Source: an uncultured Bacteroidota bacterium
GTDB lineage: Bacteria > Bacteroidota > Bacteroidia > Flavobacteriales > BACL11
Length of the DNA stretch: 64,000 nt
Assembly: GCA_902587125.1 (NCBI GenBank)
Contig: CACIJW010000002.1
Span: forward strand, 84,380-148,379
Direction: 5' to 3'
Shown here: in pieces, positions 43,637-53,133 of the stretch
How the letters are laid out: each line of letters begins with the position of its first letter
How positions within the stretch are numbered: the stretch's first letter is position 1
The notes under the pieces: generated by a model
Seen by the model: the letters and a program-made list of their open reading frames with translations, nothing else
What the model was told of the DNA's origin: nothing
Database searches by the model: none
Program-made: the position numbers and the translations under genes

Positions 43637-44259
43637 ATTACCAAATTTAGTATTGGAAAAGTGAAAAGGATTGAATCCATTCGATCTAAAATACCACCAT
43701 GACCAGGAATTAATTTACCAGAATCTTTTAGATTAGCTTTTCTCTTTAGGTGTGAAATATAGAAGTCTCCTGCAGTTGCTGTAATGGGTATTAAAGAAAA
43801 CTTCAACATTTCAATCTTTGATGATATTTCAAATAAAAAATCAGGTGCAAAAAGATATACCAAATACATGTACATTAAAAATGCAAAAAAGCCAGAGAAA
43901 AATCCTTCCCATGATTTTTTTGGAGAAATTTTGATAAACATTTTGTTTTTTCCAAACTTACTACCCACTAAATATGCTATGGAATCAAAAATCCAAATAG
44001 CAGAGAAGATAATTAGGATTTGATTCTTATTATTAAATCCAAAATTTTCAGAGAAAACCAAAATAGAGAATGAGAGGGTTAGAACTAATATATTCAGAAA
44101 TAAATTTTTTTTACTACTGATTTTAATAAACTCATAAATGCAAAGAATATATAAAATTGCAAATAATGAAATTAAAGTAGCATTCGACAGAGTCGTACAA
44201 AAAAAAATAGTAGTAACAAAAAGTAAGCCAGAAGCTAATCTGATAATAAAGTTGGACAT
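43633..44259 (-). CDS. cdsA: Phosphatidate cytidylyltransferase
   Basis: The 208-residue membrane protein has several transmembrane helices, the IWIFDSIAYLVGSKFGKNKM segment (about 88-107), KISPKKSWEGFFSGFFA (about 110-126) and the signature KDSGKLIPGHGGILDRMDS (about 177-195). It makes CDP-diacylglycerol from phosphatidate and CTP. At 208 residues it is shorter than the roughly 270-residue norm, missing N-terminal helices, but all signature residues are present. It lies 2 bases after ftsH and is coupled to psd. Confidence 0.92.
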   Translation of the reverse strand: MSNFIIRLASGLLFVTTIFFCTTLSNATLISLFAILYILCIYEFIKISSKKNLFLNILVLTLSFSILVFSENFGFNNKNQILIIFSAIWIFDSIAYLVGSKFGKNKMFIKISPKKSWEGFFSGFFAFLMYMYLVYLFAPDFLFEISSKIEMLKFSLIPITATAGDFYISHLKRKANLKDSGKLIPGHGGILDRMDSILFTFPILNLVI

Positions 44260-44261
44260 CT

Positions 44262-46217
44262 TTATTTTTTTGCTTCTTTGTCCATTTCATCTAGTTTCTC
44301 TTCATCATGACTCTTCCATTTCCTTTCACCAAAAATATTAACTAAATCAGATTTAAATATTACCTCATTGTCAAGTAGTGAATTAGCTAACTTAATCACT
44401 TTTTGCTTATTTTTTTTCAAAACATCTATTGCTCTTTTGTATTGAGATTCAATGATTCTTGTAACTTCTGTATCAATTATTTTTGCACGCTCTTCTGAAT
44501 AAGGTTTAGTAAATCCAGCATTTTGACCACTAGAATCATAATAGCTAATATTACCAACTTTTTTGTTCATTCCATATATCGAAATCATAGCGTACGCTTG
44601 CTTAGTGACTTTTTCTAAATCAGATAATGCTCCAGTTGATATCTTTTTGAAAAAAAGCTCTTCGGCAGCTCTTCCGCCTAAAGCCGCACACATTTCATCT
44701 TCAAGTTGTTGAGTTGTTGTAAGTTGTCTTTCTTCAGGTAAATACCAAGCTGCTCCAAGAGATCTTCCTCTTGGTACAATAGTAACCTTCACTAGGGGAG
44801 ATGCATATTGTAACATCCAACTTACAGTTGCATGTCCAGCTTCATGAAATGCAATTGTCTTTTTTTCCTCTGGAGATATTATTTTAGATTTTTTCTCCAT
44901 TCCACCAATTATTCGGTCAACAGCATCTAGAAAGTCCTGCTTATTTATGGATTTTTTACCTTTTCTTGCAGCTATTAGAGCAGATTCATTACAAACATTC
45001 GCTATATCAGCTCCAGAAAATCCTGGAGTTTGTCTGGCTAAAAAATTTACATCAACTTGTTTACTTAATTTAAGCGGTTTTAAATGAACTTTAAAAATTT
45101 CTTTTCTTCCAACTAAGTCTGGTAAATCAACGTATATCTGTCTATCAAATCTTCCAGGTCTTATTAAAGCCTTATCAAGTACATCAGACCTATTAGTTGC
45201 TGCCATGACTATGACGCCTGAGTTAGTGCCAAAACCATCCATTTCAGTAAGTAACTGGTTTAGTGTATTTTCTCTTTCATCATTACTTCCTGTTATTGAA
45301 TTCTTTCCTCGTGCTCTTCCAATTGCATCTATTTCATCAATAAAAATTATGGAAGGAGCTTTTTCCTTCGCTTGCTTAAATAAATCCCTTACCCTAGACG
45401 CACCAACTCCAACAAACATTTCAACAAAATCAGATCCCGATAAAGAAAAGAAAGGAACTTTGGCTTCACCAGCAACAGCTTTTGCTAGCAATGTTTTACC
45501 AGTTCCAGGAGGTCCTATTAGCATAGCACCTCTGGGAATTTTACCTCCAAGTTTAGTATATTTTAGAGGTGCTTTTAAAAAATCAACAATCTCACTGATT
45601 TCTTCTTTGGCTTCATCTAAACCAGCTACATCTTTGAATGTAATTTTGATATTAGTTTTATCAACTAATGTGGCTCTAGATTTTCCTATTGAAAATATTT
45701 GCCCTCCAGCTCCAGCACCACCTCCACTCATTCTTCTCATGATAAAAATCCAAATACCTATAAAAATTACTAACGGGAGTATCCATCCAAGTATATCACC
45801 AAAAACATCTTTTCTAGTTTCATAATATGGAAATATTTTATCTTCTTCTTGAAAATTTACTTGAGCTTCTTTTAGTTCAGAACTAAAATTATCAACAGAG
45901 CCTATTTCAAAATAGAAATGAGGACCAAAATTTTTGCTATTTCCAAAAGGTTTCTTGGCTACTCGTTCAAAAAATGGCTCACCAAGATTTTTGTCTTTAA
46001 TGTGTATGTACGCCTTTTCTTTGTTTACAATTACAATTTTTTCAACTTTGTTTTCAAGAAGCATTTTATTTTTAAATTCTTGCCAGTTAGTTTTCTGAAC
46101 AGAGTTGCCCGAAAAAAATTGTATTGATATAAAAAACAGAAATATCGCTCCATAAATCCAGTAGATGTTTATATTTAATCCTTTAGGAAAATTATTTTTT
46201 TTATTATCTTTTTTCAT
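44262..46217 (-). CDS. ftsH: ATP-dependent zinc metalloprotease FtsH
   Basis: The 651-residue protein has two transmembrane segments (about 18-36 and 141-160), an AAA domain with Walker A GPPGTGKT (235-242), Walker [12 protein letters not shown] (about 290-300) and the [22 protein letters not shown] (342-360), and the zinc motif HEAGH (458-462). It degrades membrane and short-lived cytosolic proteins. It follows rsfS with no gap, the common Bacteroidota rsfS-ftsH-cdsA-psd order. Confidence 0.97.
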   Translation of the reverse strand: MKKDNKKNNFPKGLNINIYWIYGAIFLFFISIQFFSGNSVQKTNWQEFKNKMLLENKVEKIVIVNKEKAYIHIKDKNLGEPFFERVAKKPFGNSKNFGPHFYFEIGSVDNFSSELKEAQVNFQEEDKIFPYYETRKDVFGDILGWILPLVIFIGIWIFIMRRMSGGGAGAGGQIFSIGKSRATLVDKTNIKITFKDVAGLDEAKEEISEIVDFLKAPLKYTKLGGKIPRGAMLIGPPGTGKTLLAKAVAGEAKVPFFSLSGSDFVEMFVGVGASRVRDLFKQAKEKAPSIIFIDEIDAIGRARGKNSITGSNDERENTLNQLLTEMDGFGTNSGVIVMAATNRSDVLDKALIRPGRFDRQIYVDLPDLVGRKEIFKVHLKPLKLSKQVDVNFLARQTPGFSGADIANVCNESALIAARKGKKSINKQDFLDAVDRIIGGMEKKSKIISPEEKKTIAFHEAGHATVSWMLQYASPLVKVTIVPRGRSLGAAWYLPEERQLTTTQQLEDEMCAALGGRAAEELFFKKISTGALSDLEKVTKQAYAMISIYGMNKKVGNISYYDSSGQNAGFTKPYSEERAKIIDTEVTRIIESQYKRAIDVLKKNKQKVIKLANSLLDNEVIFKSDLVNIFGERKWKSHDEEKLDEMDKEAKK

Positions 46218-46586
46218 TTAGTTATTTTCATTGATTTCAGTAGAAATTGAATCACCCCAAAATTCTTCTAATTTATAATACTCTCGAGTTTTTTTTTGAA
46301 AAATATGCACTACAGTGTCAGAGTAGTCCATCAATATCCATTCAGAACTATTAGTTCCTTCAACTCTTAATGGATTTTCATTGTGTTTTTTTTTTATATT
46401 TCTTCTAATTTTATCTTCAATTGCTTTAGCATGTGTGTTGGAATTACCAGTACATATCACAAAAAATTTACAAATTGCATTTTCAATTTTACTTAAATCT
46501 AAAAGAACAATATCCATTCCTTTTAGTTCTTTGATAGAATCTATGATTTTATTTAAAATTGTGTTGCTTTCCAAAGTCTTAAGCAT
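46218..46586 (-). CDS. rsfS: Ribosome silencing factor RsfS
   Basis: The 122-residue protein has the RsfS/DUF143 pattern: IKELKGMDIVLLDLSKIENA (about 17-36), FFVICTGNSNTHAKAIEDKI (about 41-60), the VEGTNSSEWILMDYSDTVVHIF stretch (about 79-100) and YYKLEEFWGD near the end. It binds ribosomal protein L14 and blocks subunit joining in starvation. It abuts ftsH. Confidence 0.95.
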   Translation of the reverse strand: MLKTLESNTILNKIIDSIKELKGMDIVLLDLSKIENAICKFFVICTGNSNTHAKAIEDKIRRNIKKKHNENPLRVEGTNSSEWILMDYSDTVVHIFQKKTREYYKLEEFWGDSISTEINENN

Positions 46587-46608
46587 TATAATACTAATTT
46601 AGTATTTG

Positions 46609-46616
46609 CAAAAATA
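46609..46616 (-). promoter_or_regulatory. Bacteroidota -7 promoter element for rsfS-ftsH-cdsA-psd
   Basis: The minus strand reads TATTTTTG, an exact TAnnTTTG match, 22 bases before the rsfS ATG, in the 45 bp gap shared with the divergent birA. Confidence 0.5.
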
Positions 46617-46631
46617 CAATATTATATAGAC

Positions 46632-47375
46632 GTGAATAAATTTTTTTTAAATAAGAAGCTTCATTTTGACTCATTAAATTCAACTAATGAAACTCTTGGT
46701 AAATTATCCAAAAAAATTGAACTTCAAAATGGTTTTTATATAACTTCAGATTATCAAAAATCTGGAAAGTGTCAAAATAACGATAAATGGGATAGTAATC
46801 CCAAAGAAAATTTGCTTATTAGTATTTTTTTAAATCTTGATTTAAATATTGAAAATTTATTCATGCTAACCCAATTAGCTTCATTGGCTGTTTTAGATAC
46901 CCTTAGTAAATTCTTAGAACAAAAAATTGAAATTAAATGGCCTAATGATGTGTATGTAGATAGTAAAAAAATTTCAGGAATATTAATTAATAATATTGTT
47001 AAAGGTGGAATAATAAATTCATCTGTAATTGGTATCGGAATAAACGTCAATCAAACAAATTTTAATAAAAAATACATTGCCACTTCAATGAAGTTATTAA
47101 GTAAAAAAGATTTCAAACTAAATGAAATTGAGAAAATTTTAATGAAGAATATCAAAAAACAATCAATGATTTTATTAGAAAAGAAAATATCATTACTGTC
47201 AAGTAGATACAACAATCACTTGTATGGAAAGAATTTAGATTCTTTATTTATCTTAAATAAAAAAAGAATCTATGCAAAGGTGATTGAGGTTAATCAAAAT
47301 GGTAAAATTAAGTTAATGTTTGGTGATGGTGAGGTAAATGAATTTTCTCAAAATGAAGTAAAATTGCTAAGATAA
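46632..47375 (+). CDS. birA: Biotin--[acetyl-CoA carboxylase] ligase
   Basis: The 247-residue protein has FDSLNSTNETLGKL (about 13-26), ITSDYQKSGKCQNNDKW (about 37-53, biotinyl-AMP loop, where the usual GRGRxG reads GKCQNN), PKENLLISIFLNL (about 57-69) and IKWPNDVYVDSKKISGILI (about 99-117). It attaches biotin to the carrier protein of acetyl-CoA carboxylase. There is no N-terminal DNA-binding domain, so no repressor role. The start is GTG at 46632. The Cys in place of the usual loop Arg-Gly is unusual but occurs in Bacteroidota enzymes. Confidence 0.9.
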   Translation: MNKFFLNKKLHFDSLNSTNETLGKLSKKIELQNGFYITSDYQKSGKCQNNDKWDSNPKENLLISIFLNLDLNIENLFMLTQLASLAVLDTLSKFLEQKIEIKWPNDVYVDSKKISGILINNIVKGGIINSSVIGIGINVNQTNFNKKYIATSMKLLSKKDFKLNEIEKILMKNIKKQSMILLEKKISLLSSRYNNHLYGKNLDSLFILNKKRIYAKVIEVNQNGKIKLMFGDGEVNEFSQNEVKLLR

Positions 47376-47762
47376 TTTTGAAGCAGCATTACTGATTTGA
47401 TTGATGAAGCTTTTTATGGGTTTTTCTAGCATCATTTTTGTCATCAAATTTAATTCAATATCAATTTCAAAAATTAAATATGAACTATCATTGTCAATTT
47501 CTTCAATGAAAGATTTCATTAGAAAAGGTACGGGGCTTTCACTAGCTGAATAGCTCACAAACTTGTTTGAAATTTTCTCATGAATGTTTAATTTAATTTC
47601 AGGAAGATTGGCAACTTTTATGACGCAAGTCTCACCTTTTGATTCAAACTTCTCAATATTGGGAGGTAAGAAATTTTTTAAATTTTCAAATTCAATAAGT
47701 GTATTGAAAAGGTCTTCACTATTTTTTTTGATTAAAACCTTATCAGATTTATAGCTAGACAT
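47367..47762 (-). CDS. SRPBCC-like protein of the pyrE neighbourhood
   Basis: The 131-residue protein has the START-fold pattern, with VLIKKNSEDLFNTLIEFENLKNFLPPNI at about 9-36 and a C-terminal helix KPIKSFINQISNAASKL. It lacks catalytic motifs. Flavobacteria commonly carry such a gene after pyrE; the role is unknown. The ATG at 47762 overlaps the pyrE stop by 8 bp and is preferred to a GTG six bases earlier. It overlaps birA by 9 bp at the other end. Confidence 0.75.
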   Translation of the reverse strand: MSSYKSDKVLIKKNSEDLFNTLIEFENLKNFLPPNIEKFESKGETCVIKVANLPEIKLNIHEKISNKFVSYSASESPVPFLMKSFIEEIDNDSSYLIFEIDIELNLMTKMMLEKPIKSFINQISNAASKLS

Positions 47763-48402
47763 TATCACCCCATTTAGAAGGATTTTCAGACCATTTCTCT
47801 AAAATTGGAAGATCTTTTTTTGTTATGTAGTTACTTTTAATAGCCTCTTCTAAAAGTATTTGATAATTACATAGTGACAGATATTCACATTCAAATTTTT
47901 CAAAATTTTCTTTAGATTGTGGAAATCCATAGTTAAAGATTGAAGCTACACCTTTGATATTTAAGTTTTTACTTTTGAGTGCTTCTACAGCTTCAAGACT
48001 ACTTTTGCCTGAGCTTATCAAATCTTCAATTAATATCACAGATTGCCCCTCATTGTAGTATCCTTCAATTTTATTTTGTCGACCATGACTTTTATTAGAG
48101 GATCTTACATAAATAAATGGCAGACCAAGTTCCTCAGCTACTAAAACTCCGTGAGGAATTCCTCCAGTAGCCACTCCAGCAATTAAATTGGCTCCTTTGA
48201 AATGAGTTGTAATGGCTCTTGCTAGGTTTTGTCTAATAAATGTTCTTACCTCAAGAAATGATAATGTCCTTCTGTTATCACAATATATTGGGGATTTCCA
48301 ACCAGAGGCCCATGTAAAAGGATTTTCAGGTTGTAAAATAATTGCGTTAATTTGCAGGAGAGACTTTGCTAGTTGTTTAGCTATTTCCTTATCAAGAATC
48401 AT
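47755..48402 (-). CDS. pyrE: Orotate phosphoribosyltransferase
   Basis: The 215-residue enzyme has FTWASGWKSPIYCDNRRTL (about 26-44), IAGVATGGIPHGVLVAEEL (about 75-93), YVRSSNKSHGRQNKIEG (about 98-114) and the PRPP motif VILIEDLISSGKSSLEAVEAL (about 122-142). It joins orotate to PRPP in pyrimidine synthesis. The ATG at 48402 gives the family's normal N-terminus; the frame is open further upstream but would run through the divergent Nudix gene. Only one base separates its start codon from that gene's. Confidence 0.95.
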   Translation of the reverse strand: MILDKEIAKQLAKSLLQINAIILQPENPFTWASGWKSPIYCDNRRTLSFLEVRTFIRQNLARAITTHFKGANLIAGVATGGIPHGVLVAEELGLPFIYVRSSNKSHGRQNKIEGYYNEGQSVILIEDLISSGKSSLEAVEALKSKNLNIKGVASIFNYGFPQSKENFEKFECEYLSLCNYQILLEEAIKSNYITKKDLPILEKWSENPSKWGDNV

Positions 48403-48403
48403 T

Positions 48404-48871
48404 ATGCAAAAATATAAAGTTTTCGTTAACAATAAACCTATTATTATTTCGCATGAATGGGAAAATTTTATTTCAAATTTCCAATTAGTAGTTGCAGCAG
48501 GGGGATATGTTAAAAACAAAAAGAAAGAAATACTTTTTATTAAAAGAAATGGAATATGGGATCTCCCTAAGGGAAAGCTTGAAAATAATGAATCTTTATT
48601 TAAATGTGCTGAAAGAGAGGTAGAGGAGGAGTGTGGAGTTAATCAACTTACTATTAAAGAAAAAAGATGTGAAACCTACCATACCTATAAGCTAAATGGA
48701 ATTAATTATCTAAAGCATACACATTGGTATAATTTTGAATGTGATTTTAATGGCATGTTAGTACCTCAAACCTCAGAGGGTATTGAGCTAGTAAAGTGGG
48801 TTAGTCAAACAGAAATAAAGTCTCACATAAGAAATAGTTTTAAAAGTATTCAAGAGGTAGTAAATGCATAA
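48404..48871 (+). CDS. Nudix hydrolase
   Basis: The 155-residue protein has a perfect Nudix box at 57-79 (GKLENNESLFKCAE then REVEEECGV, fitting GX5EX7REUXEEXGU). The preceding strand FIKRNGIWDLPKGK is typical of nucleotide and dinucleoside polyphosphate hydrolases. The substrate is not predictable. The ATG at 48404 is chosen on family grounds. It overlaps the next gene by 8 bp and starts one base from the divergent pyrE start. Confidence 0.9.
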   Translation: MQKYKVFVNNKPIIISHEWENFISNFQLVVAAGGYVKNKKKEILFIKRNGIWDLPKGKLENNESLFKCAEREVEEECGVNQLTIKEKRCETYHTYKLNGINYLKHTHWYNFECDFNGMLVPQTSEGIELVKWVSQTEIKSHIRNSFKSIQEVVNA

Positions 48872-50747
48872 GTTGTTACAATACGTTCTTAAGTTTAATA
48901 TTTTCTGGCTGATTTATTTTTTTGTGTTAAGACTAACATTTTTAGCTTTTAATTTTAGTTATGTTAGATCTGATTCTTTTTTTGAAATTTTTAAAGTATT
49001 TTATAAAGGGTTTTCATTAGACTTATCTTTTATTGCTTATTTAGTTTCTTTAAATATTCTTTTACTTTTTTTTAATAGTTTTTTTATGAAACCTATTAAT
49101 CAATTTCTAGAATCAATTACTCATTACATAAATATTTTATTCATTTTTCTTACAAGTCTAATTTCCGCTGGAGAGATAAATCTTTATGGTGAGTGGTTAT
49201 CAAAAATTAATTTTACAGCACTTTCTCATTTTGAAAATCCATCAGAGGTAATCAGAACATCTAGCAGCTTTCATTACTTAATCACCATACTGTGTATTAT
49301 AGTTGGTTTTTCTTTTTTTAAAATTTATAAAAGTTGGTTCAGGAAATATAAAATTTTCAATAATCATTCAATTTCTCTAAAAAAATCTTTGATTAATTTA
49401 TTACTTTATCCACTTTTACTTGGGCTTATGTTGATAGTCATAAGGGGAGGAGTACAACCAATTCCAATAAACATGAGTGACGCTTATTTTTCTAATAGCA
49501 ACACTTTAAATGATATCGCTGTAAATCAAAATTGGAATTTCTTTCAAAGTATACTAAAGAATAGAACTAACTTAAAAGGCAATCCATATGAGAAATTTAG
49601 TGTAGAAGATGTCGAATACTTTAAAGAAAAATTTGAGGATACTTCAACTTCAAAATTGGAGATACTTGATAATAAAAACCCAAATATTGTTTTTATTATT
49701 TTGGAAAGTTGGTCATCAGACTGTATTAAATCACTTGAGGGGCTTTCTGGCATAACACCTAATTTTGAAACTTTGGTTGATCAAGGATATCTTTTTACAG
49801 ATTTTTATTCTAATGGATTTACATCAGATCAAGGCATGTCGTCTATTTTTTCATCTTTTCCATCATTTCCATCAGTAAATATCATCCAGCAATCAGATAA
49901 ATCTAGGCTTCTTCCAACCATAAATAAAAAACTTAGTAATCATCAATCATCTTTTTTCTTTGGAGGCCAATTGACTTATGGAAATATCAAAGGTTATTTG
50001 CTATCAAATGGATTTGACATAGTCAAAGACGAACTAAACTATAAACATTTACCCTCAGGGGGGTTAGGTGTTCATGATGAGTTTATGTTTAATCAGTTCC
50101 TAACTGAGATAGATAAACTAAATAAACCATTCTTTACAACTTTGTTTACAATTAGCTCACATTCTCCTTACGATCATCCAGGTGAAAGAAATATTTCTTT
50201 TAGCTCACGTGAAGATCCATATGTTAATTCAGTAGCCTACACTGATAAATTTCTTGGTGATTTTATGAGAAAAGTCAAACTTAAGGACTACTATAAAAAC
50301 ACATTGTTTATTATAGTTTCAGATCATAGTCATAATTCACCAATAAAAAGAAGAGTTGCTGAAAAGGAAAGATTTAAGATACCAATGTTGTGGTATGGAG
50401 AGCCAATCAAACCACAGCTAAGAGGTAAGAAAAATAAAAATTTAGGTTCCCATTTCGATATTGCTAAATCACTTTTGAATCAGATGGACATTGAATCCAG
50501 TGAGTTTATTTATGGTAGAGATTTGTTCTCAGAAACAAAAAAAAGATTTGTTCCTTTTGTATTTCCCAAGGGATATGCAATGATTCAAAATGAGGGCTAT
50601 TATGCATTCTCAGAAACTTACAATAAAGTAATAGAATCTCCAGATGAGGATGAAATTGCAAAAGTTTTAAAAAAAGATACAGAGTTGTTTTTTCAAATAT
50701 CTTTTGATGAGTATTTAAAGTTGGGAAGAAAGAGCCTGGTTCAATAA
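48864..50747 (+). CDS. LTA synthase family membrane-anchored sulfatase/phosphatase-like protein
   Basis: The 627-residue protein has about five N-terminal transmembrane helices (residues 10-200). A periplasmic alkaline-phosphatase-superfamily domain follows (about 265-600): NIVFIILESWSSDCIKSL (about 273-290, nucleophile region), TSDQGMSSIFSSFPSF, LFTISSHSPYDHPGE and IIVSDHSHNSP (about 487-497, metal ligands). LtaS itself makes lipoteichoic acid, which Gram-negatives lack; homologues here probably transfer phospho-head groups to glycans or lipids. It overlaps the Nudix gene by 8 bp and the converging tlpA-like gene by 33 bp. Confidence 0.88.
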   Translation: MHKLLQYVLKFNIFWLIYFFVLRLTFLAFNFSYVRSDSFFEIFKVFYKGFSLDLSFIAYLVSLNILLLFFNSFFMKPINQFLESITHYINILFIFLTSLISAGEINLYGEWLSKINFTALSHFENPSEVIRTSSSFHYLITILCIIVGFSFFKIYKSWFRKYKIFNNHSISLKKSLINLLLYPLLLGLMLIVIRGGVQPIPINMSDAYFSNSNTLNDIAVNQNWNFFQSILKNRTNLKGNPYEKFSVEDVEYFKEKFEDTSTSKLEILDNKNPNIVFIILESWSSDCIKSLEGLSGITPNFETLVDQGYLFTDFYSNGFTSDQGMSSIFSSFPSFPSVNIIQQSDKSRLLPTINKKLSNHQSSFFFGGQLTYGNIKGYLLSNGFDIVKDELNYKHLPSGGLGVHDEFMFNQFLTEIDKLNKPFFTTLFTISSHSPYDHPGERNISFSSREDPYVNSVAYTDKFLGDFMRKVKLKDYYKNTLFIIVSDHSHNSPIKRRVAEKERFKIPMLWYGEPIKPQLRGKKNKNLGSHFDIAKSLLNQMDIESSEFIYGRDLFSETKKRFVPFVFPKGYAMIQNEGYYAFSETYNKVIESPDEDEIAKVLKKDTELFFQISFDEYLKLGRKSLVQ

Positions 50748-51734
50748 ATCTCTGATTCCTTCACTAGACGGTCTGAGTGCATCGGTGCTAATTACTTTAC
50801 TTTCTCTATCAAATAACATAAATCGAGGTATTCCATTTATTGCATAATTTTTAGTAAGTTCATTATCCCATCCAGATGTATGAAGATGTATGCCGCCAAG
50901 ATTCTTTTCCTCTATCATTAGCAACCATTTTTCCTTATCTTCTTTCTCGTCAACAGATACACTTAAAAATATTAAATCATCATCACTGAATTCTTCTTGA
51001 AGTCTTTGAAGGTATGGTATCTCAGCTTTGCATGGACCACACCATGTAGCCCATATATCGACGTATACTATTTTACCTTTTAAATCGGTTAATGATATAT
51101 ACTTTCCATTTTGGTTTGGATAAGTAAAATCAATTGCTAGTTCACCTTTTTTAGGAAGATCTTTCATTTGGTTATACCTTTTTGAAAGGTAAGACTTAAT
51201 ATTTTCAATTTCCTCTCTCTCATTTTTATAGAAATCACTGTTTTTGAATCTGAATTTTAATAACTTTTGTTCAGTTTTTTCAAACATTCTACTTAATAAA
51301 GCATAAAATTCATTTTCTTCAACACTGAAATCTGTTGGTCCATTTTTTTCCATTTCTAAGTATTTCCATGCAAGGAAACTACTTTCATCACTTTCAGAAT
51401 ATGAAATTGACTCATCAAAAATCTCAGTATCAAGAGACAAGCCAATATTGTCCCCTTTACTAATGTACATCCTGGTTAGCTCTAAACCATGAAAAAAATT
51501 AAAATAATCAGAGCTCTTTTTTGATGGCCAATCGAATTTATAATCAAACTTATTTTCTTTGTTTAAAACAACTGTAAAAATGGTATCACTGTTATAGATC
51601 CTAATAGTGTCGTTTATTGGATTTATAATCTCACCATAAATTCGAGTAGAATTTTTTTTAGTTCCAAAGAAAAAAAATATAGATAATGCAAAACATGCAA
51701 GTACAGTAGTCAATATTTTTTTATTTCTTTTCAT
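50715..51734 (-). CDS. TlpA-like thioredoxin-fold protein, membrane-anchored
   Basis: The 339-residue protein has an N-terminal membrane segment or signal (KILTTVLACFALSIFFFFGT at about 6-25), a roughly 170-residue leading domain without clear motif (DUF4369-like region), and a C-terminal AhpC/TSA-thioredoxin domain with the active site WATWCGPCKAE (CGPC at 232-235). It probably reduces or isomerises disulphides in the periplasm. It overlaps the upstream methyltransferase gene by ATGA. Confidence 0.87.
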   Translation of the reverse strand: MKRNKKILTTVLACFALSIFFFFGTKKNSTRIYGEIINPINDTIRIYNSDTIFTVVLNKENKFDYKFDWPSKKSSDYFNFFHGLELTRMYISKGDNIGLSLDTEIFDESISYSESDESSFLAWKYLEMEKNGPTDFSVEENEFYALLSRMFEKTEQKLLKFRFKNSDFYKNEREEIENIKSYLSKRYNQMKDLPKKGELAIDFTYPNQNGKYISLTDLKGKIVYVDIWATWCGPCKAEIPYLQRLQEEFSDDDLIFLSVSVDEKEDKEKWLLMIEEKNLGGIHLHTSGWDNELTKNYAINGIPRFMLFDRESKVISTDALRPSSEGIRDLLNQALSSQL

Positions 51735-52321
51735 GATTGTTTTTTTTCTAAATTAATGAATAATTCTCTACCTAATCTTTGGGGTATAGAATTTTTACAA
51801 GCTTCCATTTTTTTTATGTTAAATAGATTTTTGAAGATTATCTTATATTCTTTTTTTGATCCTCCAAATGGGGGTTTTTCATTGTTGAGTTTATCATCAA
51901 ATAATAAGCCAATAATTTTTCCATTTTTGTTAAGTAAATCATTACACTTTTCGCTATACTTTTTTCTTAATTTAGGATAAATTGCACAAAAAAAGGTTTG
52001 TTCAATGATAATGTCAAAATTATCTTTATAATCAAAGAAATTACAATGAATTAATTGATTAGTTGGAAATTTTGGATTTCTCCTTTGAAAGTTAATTAAT
52101 GGAGTTATGGCATAGTCTAATAAAAAGGTATTAGTAAACCCTTTATTGAATAAAAATTCAGCTTCGTAAGAATTACCACCACCTGGAATTAAAATTTTAA
52201 GTTCTTTGTTTTTTACCTGATTAAAATATTCTTTGATAGGTGTGCTAACATAGCCAATATCCCAGCCAGTTTCTTTATCAAGATATCTTTTGTTCCAAAA
52301 TTCACTATTGAGTGTTATCAT
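51731..52321 (-). CDS. SAM-dependent methyltransferase, thiopurine S-methyltransferase (TPMT) family
   Basis: The 196-residue protein has the TPMT signature FWNKRYLDKETGWDIGYVSTP (about 8-28), LKILIPGGGNSYEAEFLFNKG (about 41-61, motif I) and EQTFFCAIYPKLRKKY (about 111-126). Bacterial members methylate sulphur, selenium or tellurium compounds and small thiols; the exact acceptor is unknown. It is coupled to the TlpA-like gene. Confidence 0.87.
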   Translation of the reverse strand: MITLNSEFWNKRYLDKETGWDIGYVSTPIKEYFNQVKNKELKILIPGGGNSYEAEFLFNKGFTNTFLLDYAITPLINFQRRNPKFPTNQLIHCNFFDYKDNFDIIIEQTFFCAIYPKLRKKYSEKCNDLLNKNGKIIGLLFDDKLNNEKPPFGGSKKEYKIIFKNLFNIKKMEACKNSIPQRLGRELFINLEKKQS

Positions 52322-52359
52322 CTTATTAAATCTCTTTAAAATTAAAAATATTATTAAAC

Positions 52360-52367
52360 TATTTTTG
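52360..52367 (+). promoter_or_regulatory. Bacteroidota -7 promoter element, leaderless arrangement
   Basis: TATTTTTG is an exact TAnnTTTG match with four bases between its G and the glycosyltransferase ATG at 52372, the same sequence and spacing as at 15836-15848. A leaderless mRNA is likely. Confidence 0.55.
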
Positions 52368-52371
52368 TTTT

Positions 52372-53040
52372 ATGTTCTTTAAAAAGAGAGTTTCAAATGC
52401 TGTAAAAGGAAATGCTGTATACATGTGGAATATTAATCCAAATGAGCACAAGCCTGTTCCAATGAAAAATATATTTAAAAATCAAGAGTACTTCCATTAT
52501 CGAATTGTAAATAAAAGTATTTTAGAAAATGCAGTTCATGAATATGCAGATAAAAAATTATTAAACTTATGGGCAAAAATACCGTGGTGGATTGTAAAAG
52601 CTGATTTAGGTAGGTTGATATATGTTTATTTAAACGGAGGTTTTTATTTTGACGTTGATTGTCTTGTCAAAAAAAACTTTTATCATGAAGTAGGAGAGAG
52701 CATGGTTTTGTTTATTGAAAAAAGACTAAGCTCTACAGAAAAATTAGGTCCCAGAGAGCAAAAAACTGAGGATAGAAAACTAAGAATTGCTAATTATGCT
52801 TTTGGAACTAATCAGAAAAAACATCAATTTATTAGGCAGTGTATTGATGAATGTGTTCTAAGACTTGAGATAATTTTTAAAGAAAAACTAAAAGAAATTT
52901 CAGAAATTGATATCGTTTGGTTATGTGGGCCTGATGTGATAACTTCAGTTTATCATGATAACAAGCAAAAATTTAATGATATTATTTTATTAGAGAAAGA
53001 CTATATCAAACATCAGTCGTTTAGCGGATGGAGAAAATAA
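52372..53040 (+). CDS. Glycosyltransferase with DXD motif (GT32-like, capsular polysaccharide type)
   Basis: The 222-residue protein has the Gly_transf_sug pattern KADLGRLIYVYLNGGFYFDVDCLV (about 74-97), in which DVD is the metal-binding DXD. Upstream, NPNEHKPVPMKNI and a HEYADKKLLNLWAKIPWW segment agree with small initiating alpha-1,3/1,6-type sugar transferases. It has no membrane segment. It stands alone with its own promoter and a following hairpin, unlike the usual position in a polysaccharide cluster. The sugar donor is unknown. Confidence 0.82.
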   Translation: MFFKKRVSNAVKGNAVYMWNINPNEHKPVPMKNIFKNQEYFHYRIVNKSILENAVHEYADKKLLNLWAKIPWWIVKADLGRLIYVYLNGGFYFDVDCLVKKNFYHEVGESMVLFIEKRLSSTEKLGPREQKTEDRKLRIANYAFGTNQKKHQFIRQCIDECVLRLEIIFKEKLKEISEIDIVWLCGPDVITSVYHDNKQKFNDIILLEKDYIKHQSFSGWRK

Positions 53041-53070
53041 GAGAGTTATTATAAAATTTACACTTCTAAT

Positions 53071-53099
53071 AAAAAAACGCAAACTAGTTGCGATTTTTA
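53071..53099. terminator. Weak bidirectional-looking terminator hairpin
   Basis: CGCAA and TTGCG (53078-53082 and 53088-53092) form a short stem around ACTAG, flanked by seven A and five T. It lies 37 bases after the glycosyltransferase stop and before the CobW-type gene. The stem is only 5 bp. Confidence 0.5.
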
Positions 53100-53133
53100 T
53101 ATTTTGACTATTTTTACACAAAATATTAAGGCA

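Noticed and set aside
45205..45825. 206-residue open frame opposite ftsH
   Set aside because: It is antisense to the highly conserved AAA domain of FtsH and has no recognisable protein features; it is a shadow frame.
48212..48403. Upstream extension of the Nudix gene
   Set aside because: It lies antisense to the conserved pyrE start and adds no Nudix-family sequence; the ATG at 48404 gives the usual length.
48403..48519. Upstream extension of pyrE
   Set aside because: PyrE homologues begin near MILDKEIAKQL at 48402; the extension would be read through the Nudix coding region on the opposite strand.
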